DNA from: Mya arenaria
Lineage: Eukaryota > Mollusca > Bivalvia > Myida > Myidae
Assembly: GCF_026914265.1 (NCBI RefSeq)
Contig: NC_069122.1
Location: forward strand, 38,817,014 to 38,881,013
Direction of reading: 5' to 3'
DNA: 64,000 nt
The notes beneath the pieces were generated by a model, which made no database searches, was not told the DNA's origin, and saw nothing but the letters and a program-made list of their open reading frames with translations. The position numbers and the translations under genes were made by a program. Shown piece after piece: positions 25,063-36,823 of the stretch (position 1 is its first letter; every line of letters begins with the position of its first letter).

Positions 25063-25958
25063 GTTCCTCTTCGGGATATGATTCCCTGGACGTTGACGTA
25101 TCTGACGTCGATTCAGATAAATGTATGATGTCACAAAAAGCATCGTGCCCGTCTAAACATAGACCCTCGTGCTCAGATGTAGGGCAACAGGTGCGAGCAC
25201 ACGTCAGTAGCACGAAAACCTTGTGCGAGAGTTTGAAGCTAATTCTCCACATGCCCGAGATTTGTGATGTCACTTTTTTGGTTGGGGCAGACAACACGCC
25301 TGTACATGGTGTACGCTCAATCTTGGCTACAAGAAGCACGTATGTACACATTAAATCTCATACATGACAAACATTAATATTGTAACGATACAGTTGTAGA
25401 TCATATTTATAATAACACTATACATCTGAATATATTCCAAGATGGTGGACTTTAAGTTACTTAAACCTTCGCACAAATTGTGTTATATGATGAAGGAGCC
25501 ATATTTATAAGATCTTTTTTCTTTGAACTTATTCGCTAAATAAACTGTGTTCCTTCCTTTTTTAAAACATAACTTTTCGTCCAAACCTTGGTATATATGC
25601 AGACAATGGGCCGATTTTCAGAACTTTTATAAAGTTAACAGCCCTGTTAACGTGATCGTTGTTAACAGTTTAATCTTTACTGCTAAAAATTTAATGGACA
25701 CATAATAAACTTGTGATATGCAGTGTTTTAACCAGTGTTTTTAGCAGATTTGAGACTACTGTTTCACATGAATTTGCGTGATATGAGCAACATTAAATAT
25801 CTCGCGTTTAAAAGTTAACAATGTTATCCTTAATGTCGTTGTTAACTTAAACAAAAATCTGATAAACCAGCCAAATATCGACTTTTTGCACTCTTCAGAG
25901 TTATGTACCAGCTTACCACATCAAGAAATTAGAAGGACGGCCATCCTGCGGAGTACGT
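25063..25958 (+). pseudogene. BTB-C: truncated BTB gene (exon 2 and a damaged start of exon 3 only)
   Basis: Exon 2 (25063-25339) is intact and close to BTB-B, including ICDVTFLVGADNTPVHGV. Exon 1 and its promoter are missing: upstream DNA switches to a 74-bp repeat remnant. Exon 3 begins at about 25899 but has lost about 10 nt after ATGTACCAGCT, which shifts the frame. Homology to other BTB copies then stops at about 25958, where spacer sequence like 14785 takes over. Exons 4 and 5 are absent. This is a rearrangement-made pseudogene. Confidence 0.85.
25631..25852. mobile_element. GTTAAC-rich inverted-repeat element in BTB-C intron 2
   Basis: Second copy of the element at 22709-22920, at the same intronic place. 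Confidence 0.5.
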
Positions 25959-27329
25959 GACAGGATTGAAACATTTTCTAGATGTTATTATATGAATGAA
26001 TATTACGCATTCGTTGGTCAATTTGCGATCAAATAATTGCCCTTACTGAGATCTATATCGATCTTTGTTCTCGTGTAAGGGTTTTATCATGTTTAAGCCG
26101 CCACACGAATACTACGTTTAAGTTTCATTAAGTCAAATGAAGTAGTTGAGGTCTATAATTCGAATCCAAACAGTACATTCGGTTTATATTTGTAATAAAT
26201 CTTCAAGCGATATTGAATTGAGGTCGTTAACTGAGTCTCGAAATGACAGCAGTATTATAAGCGACGGTCGACCTTTACTAATTTTAGCGTTTAAGGCACA
26301 GGTACATTTACAAGAAAATTGCTTTTCTCATTTTGTGTCGTTTGGGCGCTTACCTTGTGCCACTAAACAGGGTTGATATCTAATATTTTGACTATTGGGT
26401 TTGTCCCTGTAGTTTTCGTTGTACTACTGTGTCATTGATATTAACAACGTTTTGGTGGATTCCGCTTGGAGGCCATAATAAGTCATTCACCTACTTACAT
26501 TGTATGAAGTTTTGTAACACATGTAAAGACCTTTTTATATTATTGGTGTGTTCAAAGATAAACATGTAGAGAAATGCGTTACACAGTATTTCAAAATTTA
26601 GGAAACATTTCGTTTCTGATATGTTATACATATTTAACTATAATAAAGCCGTTTCAATGATGAAATTTCCGTGAATACACCTTAATTTCAGACGGTCATG
26701 CTCGGACGAATGTCCAAATGTTTGTTTTTTTGTGTGTGTGTTTTTTCAGGACTGAAAATATGACTATTGTTGTGTCAATTATCCTATTACAATAATGTAT
26801 GTGTTTGTCTGTCTGCTCCGTATGCGGCGTAGACTGCGCTATGTTTCATTTAAACTGGTAAACAAATACTGGAGTTATATTTGTTTAAAGTCTTCGTTCG
26901 AAGCAAAATGTTGCATTCCGACGTAGCATTTATGACGCAATTTATCACGTGGTATACACACACTGAATACCATCGTTTGTTTGGGCCTTTCTGTTACAAA
27001 TAACCTGCGACGGGTATATTGCTCGGACGCTGCACAAACAGAACAAATCATTTAGAGACAATCATATTTTAATAACAGCAAATTCTTTAACAAGCATGAA
27101 ACAATAACGAAACAACAAGATAATATTTAAAAATCCATTCCTCTGTCCTTTCTCGATTAAAAGTCAACCACACGCGCGGTTTGTTCATTAGCACTATAAC
27201 CCATCTCCTGTGATGTTTTGAACTATGTGGTTGCTTTTCGTAGAACACCTTTCAGAACTGTTATATATGAAACATTCTTCTGATCATTACAATACCTGTA
27301 TCGTTGTTTACTTCCTTGTTTCGTGGTCC
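25959..27329. other. Duplicated spacer (copy of 14785-16190) joined to BTB-C
   Basis: Runs collinear with 14785 onwards, starting inside the CATTTTCTAGATGTTATTAT stretch. No gene. A 76-codon frame at 26146-26376 is matched only partly in the other copies and is not supported. Confidence 0.7.
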
Positions 27330-28478
27330 TTCATGGTGCGAGAATAAGCTCATTTATTACACATGTGTTGCACGTGTCTTTTGAACGGGAGCTTAGTAGT
27401 TTACAACTGTTTCATGGTGGCGCGGGAATTAGCTCATTCCGTATACATCTGTCTCGTTGGCCTTTGTGGTGCATTCTGTACACCTCTATATTGAGGGTCT
27501 TTGTGGTGCATTATCGTAGTTAATACTTTACACCTCTGTTTTGAGGGCCTTTGTGGTGCAGGAACGTAGTTCATTCTTTACACCTCTGTTTTGAGGACCT
27601 TATGGTGCAGGAACGTAGTTCATTCTATACAACTCTGTTTTGAGGCCCTTTGCGGTGCAGGAACGTAGTTCATTCTGTTCACCTCTGTTTTGAGGGCCTT
27701 TGCGGTGCAGGAACGTAGTTCATACGTACACCTCTGTTTTGAGGGCCTTTGCGGTGCAGAAACGTAATTCATTCTGAACACCTCTGTTTTGAGGGCCTTT
27801 GCGGTGCAGAAACGTAGTTCATTCTGAACACCTCTGTTTTGAGGGCCTTTGCGGTGCAGGAACGAAGTTCATTCTTTACACCTCTGTTTTGAGGGCCTTT
27901 GCGGTGCAGGAACGTAGTTCATTCTGTACACCTCTGTTTTGAGGGCCTTTGCGGTGCAGGAACGTAGTTCATTCTGAACACCTCTGTTTTGAGGGCCTTT
28001 GCGGTGCAGGAACGTAGTTCATTCTTTACACCTCTGTTTTGAGGGCCTTTGCGGTGCAGGAACGTAGTTCATTCTGAACACCTCTGTTTTGAGGGCCTTT
28101 GCGGTGCAGAAACGTAGCATTCTTTACACCTCTGTTTTGAGGGCCTTTGCGGTGCAGGAACGTAGTTCATTCTGTTCACTTTGTTTTGAGTGCCTTTGCG
28201 GTGCCGGAACGTAGTTCATTCTGTACACCTCTGTTTTGAGGGCCTTTGCGGTGCAGGAACGTAGTTCATTCTGAACACCTCTGTTTTGAGGGCCTTTGCG
28301 GTGCAGGAACGTAGTTCATTCTTTACACCTCTGTTTTGAGGGCCTTTGCGGTGCAGGAACGTAGTTCGTTCTTTACACCTCTGTTTTGAGGGCGTTTGTG
28401 GTGCAGGAACAGGAACGTAGTTCATTCTTTAAACCTGTGTTGCATGGGCCTTTGTGGTGCAGGAACGTAGTTTTTTCT
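27330..28478. repeat. 50-bp minisatellite at the 3' end of BTB-D, about 20 or more copies
   Basis: The most regular array of this family: most units from 27540 to 28390 differ at only a few positions (CTGTTTTGAGGGCCTTTGCG core). It abuts the BTB-D stop codon at 28479. Because 50 is not a multiple of 3, the frame rotates and repeats every 150 bp; a minus-strand frame at 28216-28425 crosses it but is not a gene. Confidence 0.95.
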
Positions 28479-30559
28479 TTACACCTCTGTTTCTCGGGCC
28501 TTTGTGGCGCGAGAACTAAGCTCATTCTTCAGACCTCTGTTTTGCGGGGCATTCGTGCCGCGAGATCCCTTTCGGTCGTTGAATCTTTCATCCAGGAACT
28601 TGTAAATCTGAAACGATAATTATAAATAAAGATGTGGAATAAGAAAAATTATAAAAACAATTCTTTTTAAATCAGTAAATGTTAACGAAATCATTATGCA
28701 TATTAAACACATACACAGCAATGACTTTAAGTACGCGTTGGATACATATATCTCGATAGATGTAAACATTTCAATGCGATTAAATTCTGAAACGTAACTT
28801 CATTATGGACAAATAAAGAAGCTAGAATGTGGACAACTTTCTCCAAAGCAAAAACCAAAGAAAAAAACATCAACACCAAAATCAATTACCAGTTCCATAA
28901 TGAAGGCGTAATTCCGATGTTCCTTGTACTTCCTGGAGCCGGCAAGAATCGTCTCCTCTTGCCCCGAACAGAGCCTTGCTCTGAGGTAACGCCAGCAAGC
29001 GGCCTCAAGGTTTTGAAGCTCGAACTGACACGCGCCACAAATCAGACCTGGAAGAAAGATGCATACTTTAGCAACCACGTTACATAGATAATCGAAACTT
29101 GCGCGATAAACCTAACATCCGCGCTGACTGTATACATGTAATCTACTTGTGTGGTGATCGGTGAAATGTAGATTGCATTTCGAATTTATGTGTTTAAGGT
29201 TTGTTCGTAATACATCATAAATGCTTCGTCTTCCAAATCTAGATTTCGAGGCATTGCACTTTGGACAAGGGTATTTTCTCATACAAGAACGAATCGAACA
29301 AGAATGACTTACTTCAGGGAATGAAAACGTATTGTCTTTAATACTTCTAGTAAATATCGTTCAGTTTGTAAGTAAGAAGACCATGAAATAAGAGACCATT
29401 CATGTTCAATATGAGCTGCTGTTTTACCTGTAACAGTTTGATCAGTGATGGTAGCGGTCCCGCAGTGAATAAACTGTATCAACATTCGGAACACCTCGGC
29501 GTCGTACTTGTGAACAGGTATCGCCAGACGTACTCCGAATGACGACCGCCCTTCTAATGTCTTGATATGGTTAAAGATTAACTGGTACATCACCCTGAAA
29601 AGTACCATAAGTCAAAAGTGTCAAAAGAGTGAGGAACAATAGGTTCCAAATAAATTAATTTATAAAATCTTTGTAGAACAATATATGTGTTATCAAATAG
29701 CCAAGCTTGGCCAAATGCTCCGAAAACATATGGTCAATACAAGAAATACGAGATAAATAAAAGAAAATCTAATATATTTGGAATTTATAAATATAACCAC
29801 TATGTTGTTATCGATATTAAGTGCTTATTATCGTACAAATGTAATTCAATTGTTTGTATGTCTGCTCATTTAAATATCTAAAATGTTCTCACTTGCTTCT
29901 TGTAGCCAAAATTGAGCGTACACCATTAACAGGCGTGTTGTCTGTTCCAACCAGAAATGTGACGTCACACATCTCGGGCATGTCGAGAATGAGCTTCAAA
30001 CTCTCGTACAAGGTTTTAGTGCTGCTCACGTGTGCTCTAACTTGCTGTTCGGCATCATGGTACGTTGGTTTATGTTTAGACAGATACGATATATTTTGTG
30101 ACATCATAGAATCATCTGAATCGACGTCTGATACGTCAATATCCGTAGAATCGTATCCCGATGAGGAATCTGAAAATAATCGATAATTAAAAAGGTTAAC
30201 ATCTGAAGGCATAATTTATGACAAAAAAAATCTATACATAGAACAATAACGTAATGTGATCTAAATAATTATATTCTGATATTTAAATTAGATTATATAC
30301 TCGACATTTATTTCGATTATTACCTTTAAACAGTTTTCATTAAACTTTTTAAACATAAACATAAACATTTTGTATATTTGGTATAATTAATGTTTAAAGT
30401 ACATATTTGAAATAATTTACTTTATTTAATTGATTAAAGTTTTAAAGTATCAAAAATACAAGACAGATCATTACCATCTAGAGCGTGGTCGAAGTATTCT
30501 TCACAATCTGAATTATCTTCCTGCATCAAAGGTTGAAGGTCCTGCGCTTTAGAGTCCAT
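28479..30559 (-). CDS. BTB-D: BTB/POZ-domain protein, 5 exons, 271 aa
   Basis: Exons 30559-30475, 30169-29893, 29594-29428, 29047-28890, 28607-28479 (85, 277, 167, 158, 129 nt), all phases matching BTB-A. The N-terminus starts MDSKAQDLQPLMQED. The BTB core has MCDVTFLVGTDNTPVNGVRS, in which the usual His of PVHGV is Asn, then VHKYDAEVFRMLIQFIHCG, then LICGACQFELQNLEAACWRYL. The last exon runs FLDERFNDRKGSRGTNAPQN and ends ARETEV, containing two 50-bp-type units. It is divergently paired with broken BTB-E. It appears intact; whether the His-to-Asn change matters is unknown. Confidence 0.86.
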
Positions 30560-33500
30560 GATTTCCGTCACAAGTTTTCGTATTATTTGGATTATAAATG
30601 TTGTCACGGGATCAATAATATGACTTGAAGATTTGTGCTAATTCATCTATATATGTACACACAAAAATGCACACATTGTTTTGTTGTTAATTGCCAACAT
30701 TTTTCATTGGTTGAGTCCGATATTTCATGAAATTGCATTGGTTGGTTGGTGCTACATGTGTGAGAGTTCAGTTTGGCATGGTGTCGATAATTGTTTTTAA
30801 TTGTCCATGTATTCAACAATAGACGCACATTTTACTCAATCAACCAATGCGTGAGAAAAGGACATGTAATTATCACACTTTGCACCGTCAGAAAGATGGT
30901 CACACTAATTGCAATTGCATCAACATTAAGAGTAGACATCTACATTGTCATCATTGACATTACAATTTTAGGAGAATGTCATAAATTAGAAAAATGCGTC
31001 AAAATTAAATAATTGCCTAGTCTGTATCATTTTTCGATCAACAAAATTACGGTTTTCTGCGAAATGCGTATTTTCCCATCTCACGCTCTTGACTTACAAT
31101 TGTCAGTACTTATTTGAAAATCTACATCAACAAGCTCATTAGCCTAATGTTTAAACATACACCGCGTTTAATGGCACAGGGTAAACGCCAAAGACACAAA
31201 ATTCCAAAAAAAAATCACAAACAAGAAACATGGAACAACGGCACAAAACGCACACTGCACATATACTATAAAATAAAAACATAAGCGTGTGTTTATAAAG
31301 GATCGTTAGGTACCGACTTGGAACGGTCAATAAAATGTAAATTTACTGGGGGTTTTAACCAGTTTACGTACAAAAACCTCACTCTTATCTCAACCATCCT
31401 GAATAAAGAATAAATATAAAAGATAAATCTTATCAAAGTATGTTCAGGAAACTTAATAATGAAACAAATAGGTAAACCCAAAGTACTTTAATGATTAGAG
31501 ATCCCAACTCTATCTGCAGACGGAGGAATACCAAAATCTCAACGTTTCCTAAAGTTCGCGTTGAACACGTATTTTTCAATTATATACATGGAGATATACT
31601 TAGCTTTTTGTAGCTTTAGCTCTATTGCTTACTCTCTAATCGTAATAAATAATTATTTATCAAGAGATACACGAATGCTATACAGTTATAACAAGCTGCC
31701 GCGCTGCTCAATCTAGTTAAAACATAATATTGACAACACAGGATATATATGCGGTCATTCTATTTTAAAATTACAAGAGACTATAAAACTTTTAAATAAC
31801 ATTCACAGTGTGCAACCTGCTTCTGGTATATGAATGCTATACAGTTATCATAAGTACCAGCTCTGATTTATTGCGGAATCGGCAGAGATTTACGTATGTT
31901 ATAAATTTATAACAAGTTGCATAATACAGTCCATGCACATATGATTTAAAATACAATCAGCTTCAAGAAACCAATAAATTCACAACCGTTTGTTTTAATA
32001 TGCATTATAACAATATTTCCATCTTTCTACGAAGACCAAAACGATAGATTATAGTCGTCGCGTAAATTAGCAATTAGTGCAGGGGTGGGGGGGTGGGGGG
32101 GGGTAAGATTGAACTAAATAGTCTCCAACGCTTGTCAAGGCTCACATCTCAGTCCACCCGTGATGTCAGTGTTGTGATAAGATGGAACATAATGTTCCCG
32201 TACGCCTGTCTAACCTACCCCTCAAGTAACCCGTAATGTCAGTCTGGTGGCTAGATGGAAATGAATGTTCCTGCACGCCTGTCCAGTCTTACCCCTCAGT
32301 CAACCCGAGATGTCAGTGTTGTGATAAGATGGAAATGAATGTTCCTGCACGCCTGTCCAGTCTCACCCCTCAGTCCACCCGTGATGTCAGTGTTGTGGTA
32401 AGATGGAACTAATTGTTCTCGCACGCTTGTCCAGTCCCACCCCTCAGTGATGTCAGTCAAGTGGTTAGATAGAACTCAATATTCTCGCGCGTATGTCCAG
32501 TACCGCCCTCAGTCCATCCGTGATGTCATTGCTGTGATAACATGAAACTAAATATTCTCGCACGCCTGTCCAGTCTCACCCCTCAGTCCAACCGTGATGA
32601 CAGCGCTGAGGTGAGTTGAAACTAAATGTTCTCGCACGCATGTCCAGTCTCACTCCCCAGTCCATCCGTGATGTCGGTGCTGGGGGGGGGGGGAGATGGA
32701 ACTAAATGTTCTCGAATGCCTGTCCAGTCTCACCCCTCAGTCAACCCGTGATGTCAGTGTCGCAGTAAGATGGACCTAAAGGTTCTCGCACGCCTGTCCA
32801 ATCTCATCCCTCAGTCCACCGTGATGTATGTGGTGCTGTGGTTAGATGGAACTAAATGTTCTTGCTCGCCTGTCCAGTCTCAACCCTCAGTCCACCCGTG
32901 ATGTCAGTTCTGTGTTAAGATGGAACCAAATGTTCTCGCACGCCTGTCCAGTCTCACACCTTAGTCCACCCGTGATGTCCGTGCAGTGGTTAGATGGGAC
33001 GAAATGTTCTCGCACGCATGTCCAGTCTCAGCCCTCACATTAATTGAAATAAAAAGTAATCTAGGACGATTTTAGGAGGCGAGCGCCTGGTGTGACTCCA
33101 CCCTCCCCCACCCTGATTCTGCTAGTTTAAAAGGTTATTTTTTATATATTTCTTGTGAGACTAAAAGGTCGAAGGTACATAACTATAACTTAAAATAGTC
33201 ATGGTCATAACGTTGTTTGTTGTTATGGCTGTTTCTTTATTTTTTTGTTTGATTGTTGTTTGTTTTTTTTCTTTTTTAAAGGAGCTTAGATGTCACGTCA
33301 AACAGTAAAAGCGCGAAACATTATTTTTCATGGATCATAAATGACAAGTCGATCATTCAAACTTGGCGTATTTTTTTTATTACGACATTTACCTAAAATT
33401 GTACTCGCAAAGATGACATAAAAAAGATATGTAGATGTCTACTTTCAATGTTGATGTAACTGCTATTTGTGTGACCATCCTCCTACTGTACAAGGTGTGA

Positions 33501-33780
33501 AAAATACATGCTCTTTTCTCACGCATTGTTTGATTAAGTAAATTGTGCGTCTATCATTTCATTGATGGCAATTAAAAACAATTATCGACACAATGCCAAA
33601 CTAAAATTTCGCACATTCAGCACCGACCAAACAATGAAATTGCCTAGGGTATCAGATCCGTTCATTCATCAGCATTTTGGTATATATATTACAGATGTTT
33701 TTTACAAAAAAACTACAAAACTTCTATTGATCACAAAATACATTTTTAAATAAAAAGAAGAAAAACCTATAGCTGAAAAC
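30560..33780. promoter_or_regulatory. Divergent intergenic region between BTB-D and BTB-E, invaded by a 74-bp array
   Basis: Same inverted promoter layout as 19139-21746: TATATA-like boxes near 30648 and 33681, each about 90-100 bp from the ATG, and CCAAT boxes on the minus side. On the plus side the motif is altered to ACCAAACAATG. The region has one 53-bp unit near 31570. A 74-bp minisatellite (32080-33050) preceded by G-runs replaces sequence found between the other pairs. Confidence 0.55.
32080..33050. repeat. 74-bp minisatellite between BTB-D and BTB-E, about 12 copies
   Basis: Units contain GTCCAGTCTCACCCCTCAGT, CCACCCGTGATGTCAGTG and GGTAAGATGGAACTAAATG. The start is marked by G-runs (32082-32103). 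Same family as 61620-62390, 62990-64000 and the remnant at 24948. Confidence 0.92.
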
Positions 33781-34686
33781 ATGAAATATATTGTAGATGA
33801 CCTTCAACCTTTGATGGAGGAAGATAATTCAGATTGTGAGGAATATTTCAACCACTCTCTAGATGGTAGTTATCTTTCTTGTATTTTCTCTACAGTATTT
33901 ACTGAATGATTCACTAAAGCTTAAGCATGCGGCTTGCCGAATATGCAAAGTTAAGTAAGTTATGAAAAGTTTTATGTGATTTTGTTATAAGTTAATAATC
34001 AAGTTTTAAGAAGACAATGTTTAGCATAGAAATTCCATAACAATATATATCAGAATATATTTATTATGATCACAAAACATTATTGTTAAATGTATTGATT
34101 GAGAATTTAGATCCATTCAATGTTTAGTACAATATTGCCATTAGGAAGTTAACCCAAATGTTATTAAATAATTTTAGATTCCTCTTCGGGATATGATTCC
34201 ACGAACGTTGACGTGTCAGACATCGATTCAGATAAATGTATGATGTCACAAAAAGCATCGTGCCCGTCTAAACATAGACCCTCGTGCTCAGATGAAGGGC
34301 AACAGGTGCGAGCACGCGTCAGCAGCACGAAAACCTTGTGTGAGAGTTTGAAGCTAATTCTCGATATGCCCGAGATGTGTGACGTCACATTTTTGGTTGG
34401 GGCAGACAACACGCCTGTACATGATGTACGCTCAATCTTGGCTACAGGAAGCACGTATGTACACATTAAATCTCATACATCACAAACATTAATATTGTAA
34501 CGATACAGTTGAAGATCATATTTATAATAACACTATACATCTGAATATATTCCAAGATGGTGGACTTTAAGTTACTTTAACCTTCGCACAAATTGTGTAA
34601 TATGATGAAGGAGCCATATTTATGAGATCTTTTTTCTTTGAATTTATTTGCTAAATAAACTGTGTTCCTTCCTTTTTTCAAAAATA
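33781..34686 (+). pseudogene. BTB-E: 3'-truncated BTB gene (exons 1 and 2 only)
   Basis: Exon 1 (33781-33865) and exon 2 (34178-34454) are intact in frame, starting MKYIVDDLQPLMEED. Exon 2 has ATGS where others have ATRS, and PVHDVRS instead of PVHGVRS. Intron 2 follows BTB-B to about 34686, then switches to LINE ORF1 sequence and on to the GPCR-2 block. Exons 3-5 are not found in the window next to it, so the BTB fold cannot be completed. Confidence 0.85.
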
Positions 34687-34687
34687 T

Positions 34688-35595
34688 GAAGTCCTATGTC
34701 TGTCGCGTTTTGGAGTTTAAGTTTGTCTTCAATAAAGGACAATACTTTACGCTCACCATTTTCATCATCGTTCTCCGGGATGTTATAAAACATTAAATTG
34801 TCTCTCATGCAACGGCATCTGAGATCTTGAATATCGTCTTTCAACTCTTGCTCTTTCTTTTCATGTGTACTTTCTACACTTTTCATTTTCTGTATTAGAG
34901 AATCAAGCTCTTTCTGCTGTCTATCAATTTTCTCAATGGATGAGCTGTCAAATTGGCGACTTTGTTCAATATCTTGGACTTTGGTGTCAATGCTGCTGAT
35001 CCGTGTCTCCATTGATTGCATTTTTACCGTAATATTGTTTATTGACGATTGAATTGAGTCAAGCTGAATGAGTTTTTTGTCCATAATGTCAAGTCTATTT
35101 ATAATGCGTGAGAACATGTCGTTGGTTACCTGTGCAACTGGAGATGACTGGTTGGGTGTGGTCGGGGTCATATTAAGCCCCCTTGGGCCCCAGGGGTCCA
35201 ATATGTGTACTGTCCATCATTCATATTTATACCTTGGATATAGGGACCCGGGGATAGTTGAAACTGGGAGTTACTTCCAGATATTTGTCCGTTCATTGTA
35301 TCAAAATCACAACAATGACCACCTGTTTCTTTTTCCCGCCTCTTACCTGGTGTCCGAATATGGCTTTCATTTGGCGACGATTTCGGTCGATTCCTTTTCC
35401 CTTTTCGGTTTGGCATTTAGACACAGTTTAAGACATTACACATCCAGACATTTTACAATAAAAATCCGTCAATCAACACACTACAACTTATATAATCCAT
35501 TATATTCCATTTATTTTCTCCCTCTTCAATTTTTCCACCTATATTCTTGCGCATGCGTACTCGTCTCGTTATATCGATGTACTAGTTTTCAAAAA
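34688..35595 (-). mobile_element. LINE fragment: 5' end and ORF1, minus strand, 3' part missing
   Basis: Minus-strand frames 35416-35168 (MPNRKGKRNRPKSSPNES...) and 35201-34644 overlap with a frameshift and make an L1-type ORF1 start. A long coiled coil (about 35080-34840) leads into RCRCMRDNLMFYNIPEND, the start of the RRM-like core. The protein is cut at about 34686. LINE insertions normally lose their 5' end, so the missing 3' end suggests a rearrangement breakpoint at 34686. The right end joins GPCR-2 upstream DNA near 35600. Confidence 0.78.
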
Positions 35596-35599
35596 TGCA

Positions 35600-36823
35600 G
35601 TGTGTGAAGATAAATCTTTGAAGTTGAATACTCGAGGTTGGTATACAATATTGGTCTTAATTGGATCTTAAAACGATGTAGCTAATCCGCTAATAACTTG
35701 TTATTAATAATTGACCAATAGATTGAATGAATTCAATGAGGAATGACCCTAAAATTAACTTAAGTTTCATATTGAATATTCATAGCTTAGGTTTTTCTAT
35801 ACTTACACTGTGGACACTGAAAGATTAACAAACAGAGATAATATGCACAAGCTGCATATCCACGAAACCACATTATTGAATGCATTGTATTTTAAAAATA
35901 GCTACAAATACATAAACCCGCATACTGCAAACAATGTTCTCCCAGCAAAGTTTCTCCACAAATGTACATGTGTACCCACAACAGTATGAAAAGTATGGTT
36001 CACTTACACATTCACATTTACAAAAGGTAAGCATCTTTTCTGCCGATAAAAGAATGTGGGCAACGTAAACTATAGTGGAAATCATTACCAATTTCTTGCA
36101 CATGCTTTGCACATCTGTAGTCCACATCTGTCTGCAGGCCTCCATTGAAATATTATCAATGTCACAAGAGTTAATTGACACGAACATGTCAGGGTAATCG
36201 AGTTCTTTTTCTTTCAAGTCCTAGTCATCGTTTGCATATGTTCATAGACATACTCGACTGTGTCAAGCTTACTTTTGTGATTTGTTTTGTGAAACATTTT
36301 GCAGAAAAAGAATGGTAACAGCATAGTATGTTGTCTTTATCAAAATGCTTCAATTTCGTGTTATTTTATAATCTGCCGACATACATGTAAATCAACACAA
36401 CCTTAATTAAATTATATGGATACTCGAGTATCCACTTACGACTACCATAGCTTAATTATACACGAGGATTTTAATTATTTGAAGTTATTCAAACATTAAC
36501 AAACCGATATAAACTAAGGTTGGGCTTTACGGAAATTACACTCCACTGTCTAATTGTTTTTGATTACTGATACATACAACGACCGATCTAATGGTTGTTG
36601 GAAATGTAATTCTAATGTCAAACAAGGATGCATATGGTCTACCAAGGATGCAGATGCTGTTATCCTCAGTTGTTCAAGCGTCTTAAAAACACAATATCCT
36701 GTAACTTGCTATCGCGAAGGAAATGCCATTTTCCGGTGTGATACAAGTGACTGCAACATACGCAAACAGTTCCGCTTAGTTTATTTAGAAAACAACAGTA
36801 ACTAAGTGTCAATCCGAGCAGAA
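35600..36823 (+). other. 5' flank of GPCR-2 (copy of 850-2144)
   Basis: Homology to the copy-1 flank begins near 35608. Immediately upstream of the receptor start is an 83-codon frame (36554-36805) with several cysteines (CWKCN, CSSV, CYREGNAIFRC). Copy 1 keeps the TCYREGNAIF part in a shorter, broken frame. It could be 5' leader or a remnant; I do not call it a gene. Confidence 0.55.
35873..36217 (-). CDS. Uncharacterised minus-strand ORF, partner of 1397-1600 (114 codons)
   Basis: Shares DMFVSIN, CDIDNIS, RQMWTTD and LVMIST with the copy-1 frame, with one codon fewer between. It runs on about 48 codons past the region of similarity through Cys-rich sequence not present in copy 1. No domain recognised; it may be non-coding. 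Confidence 0.22.
   Translation of the reverse strand: MKEKELDYPDMFVSINSCDIDNISMEACRQMWTTDVQSMCKKLVMISTIVYVAHILLSAEKMLTFCKCECVSEPYFSYCCGYTCTFVEKLCWENIVCSMRVYVFVAIFKIQCIQ

Noticed and set aside
28216..28425. 69-codon minus-strand frame in the 50-bp array
   Set aside because: 50-bp units read in rotating frame; not continuous with BTB-D, whose stop lies at 28479.
35068..35607. 179-codon plus-strand frame
   Set aside because: Antisense shadow of the LINE ORF1 fragment on the minus strand.
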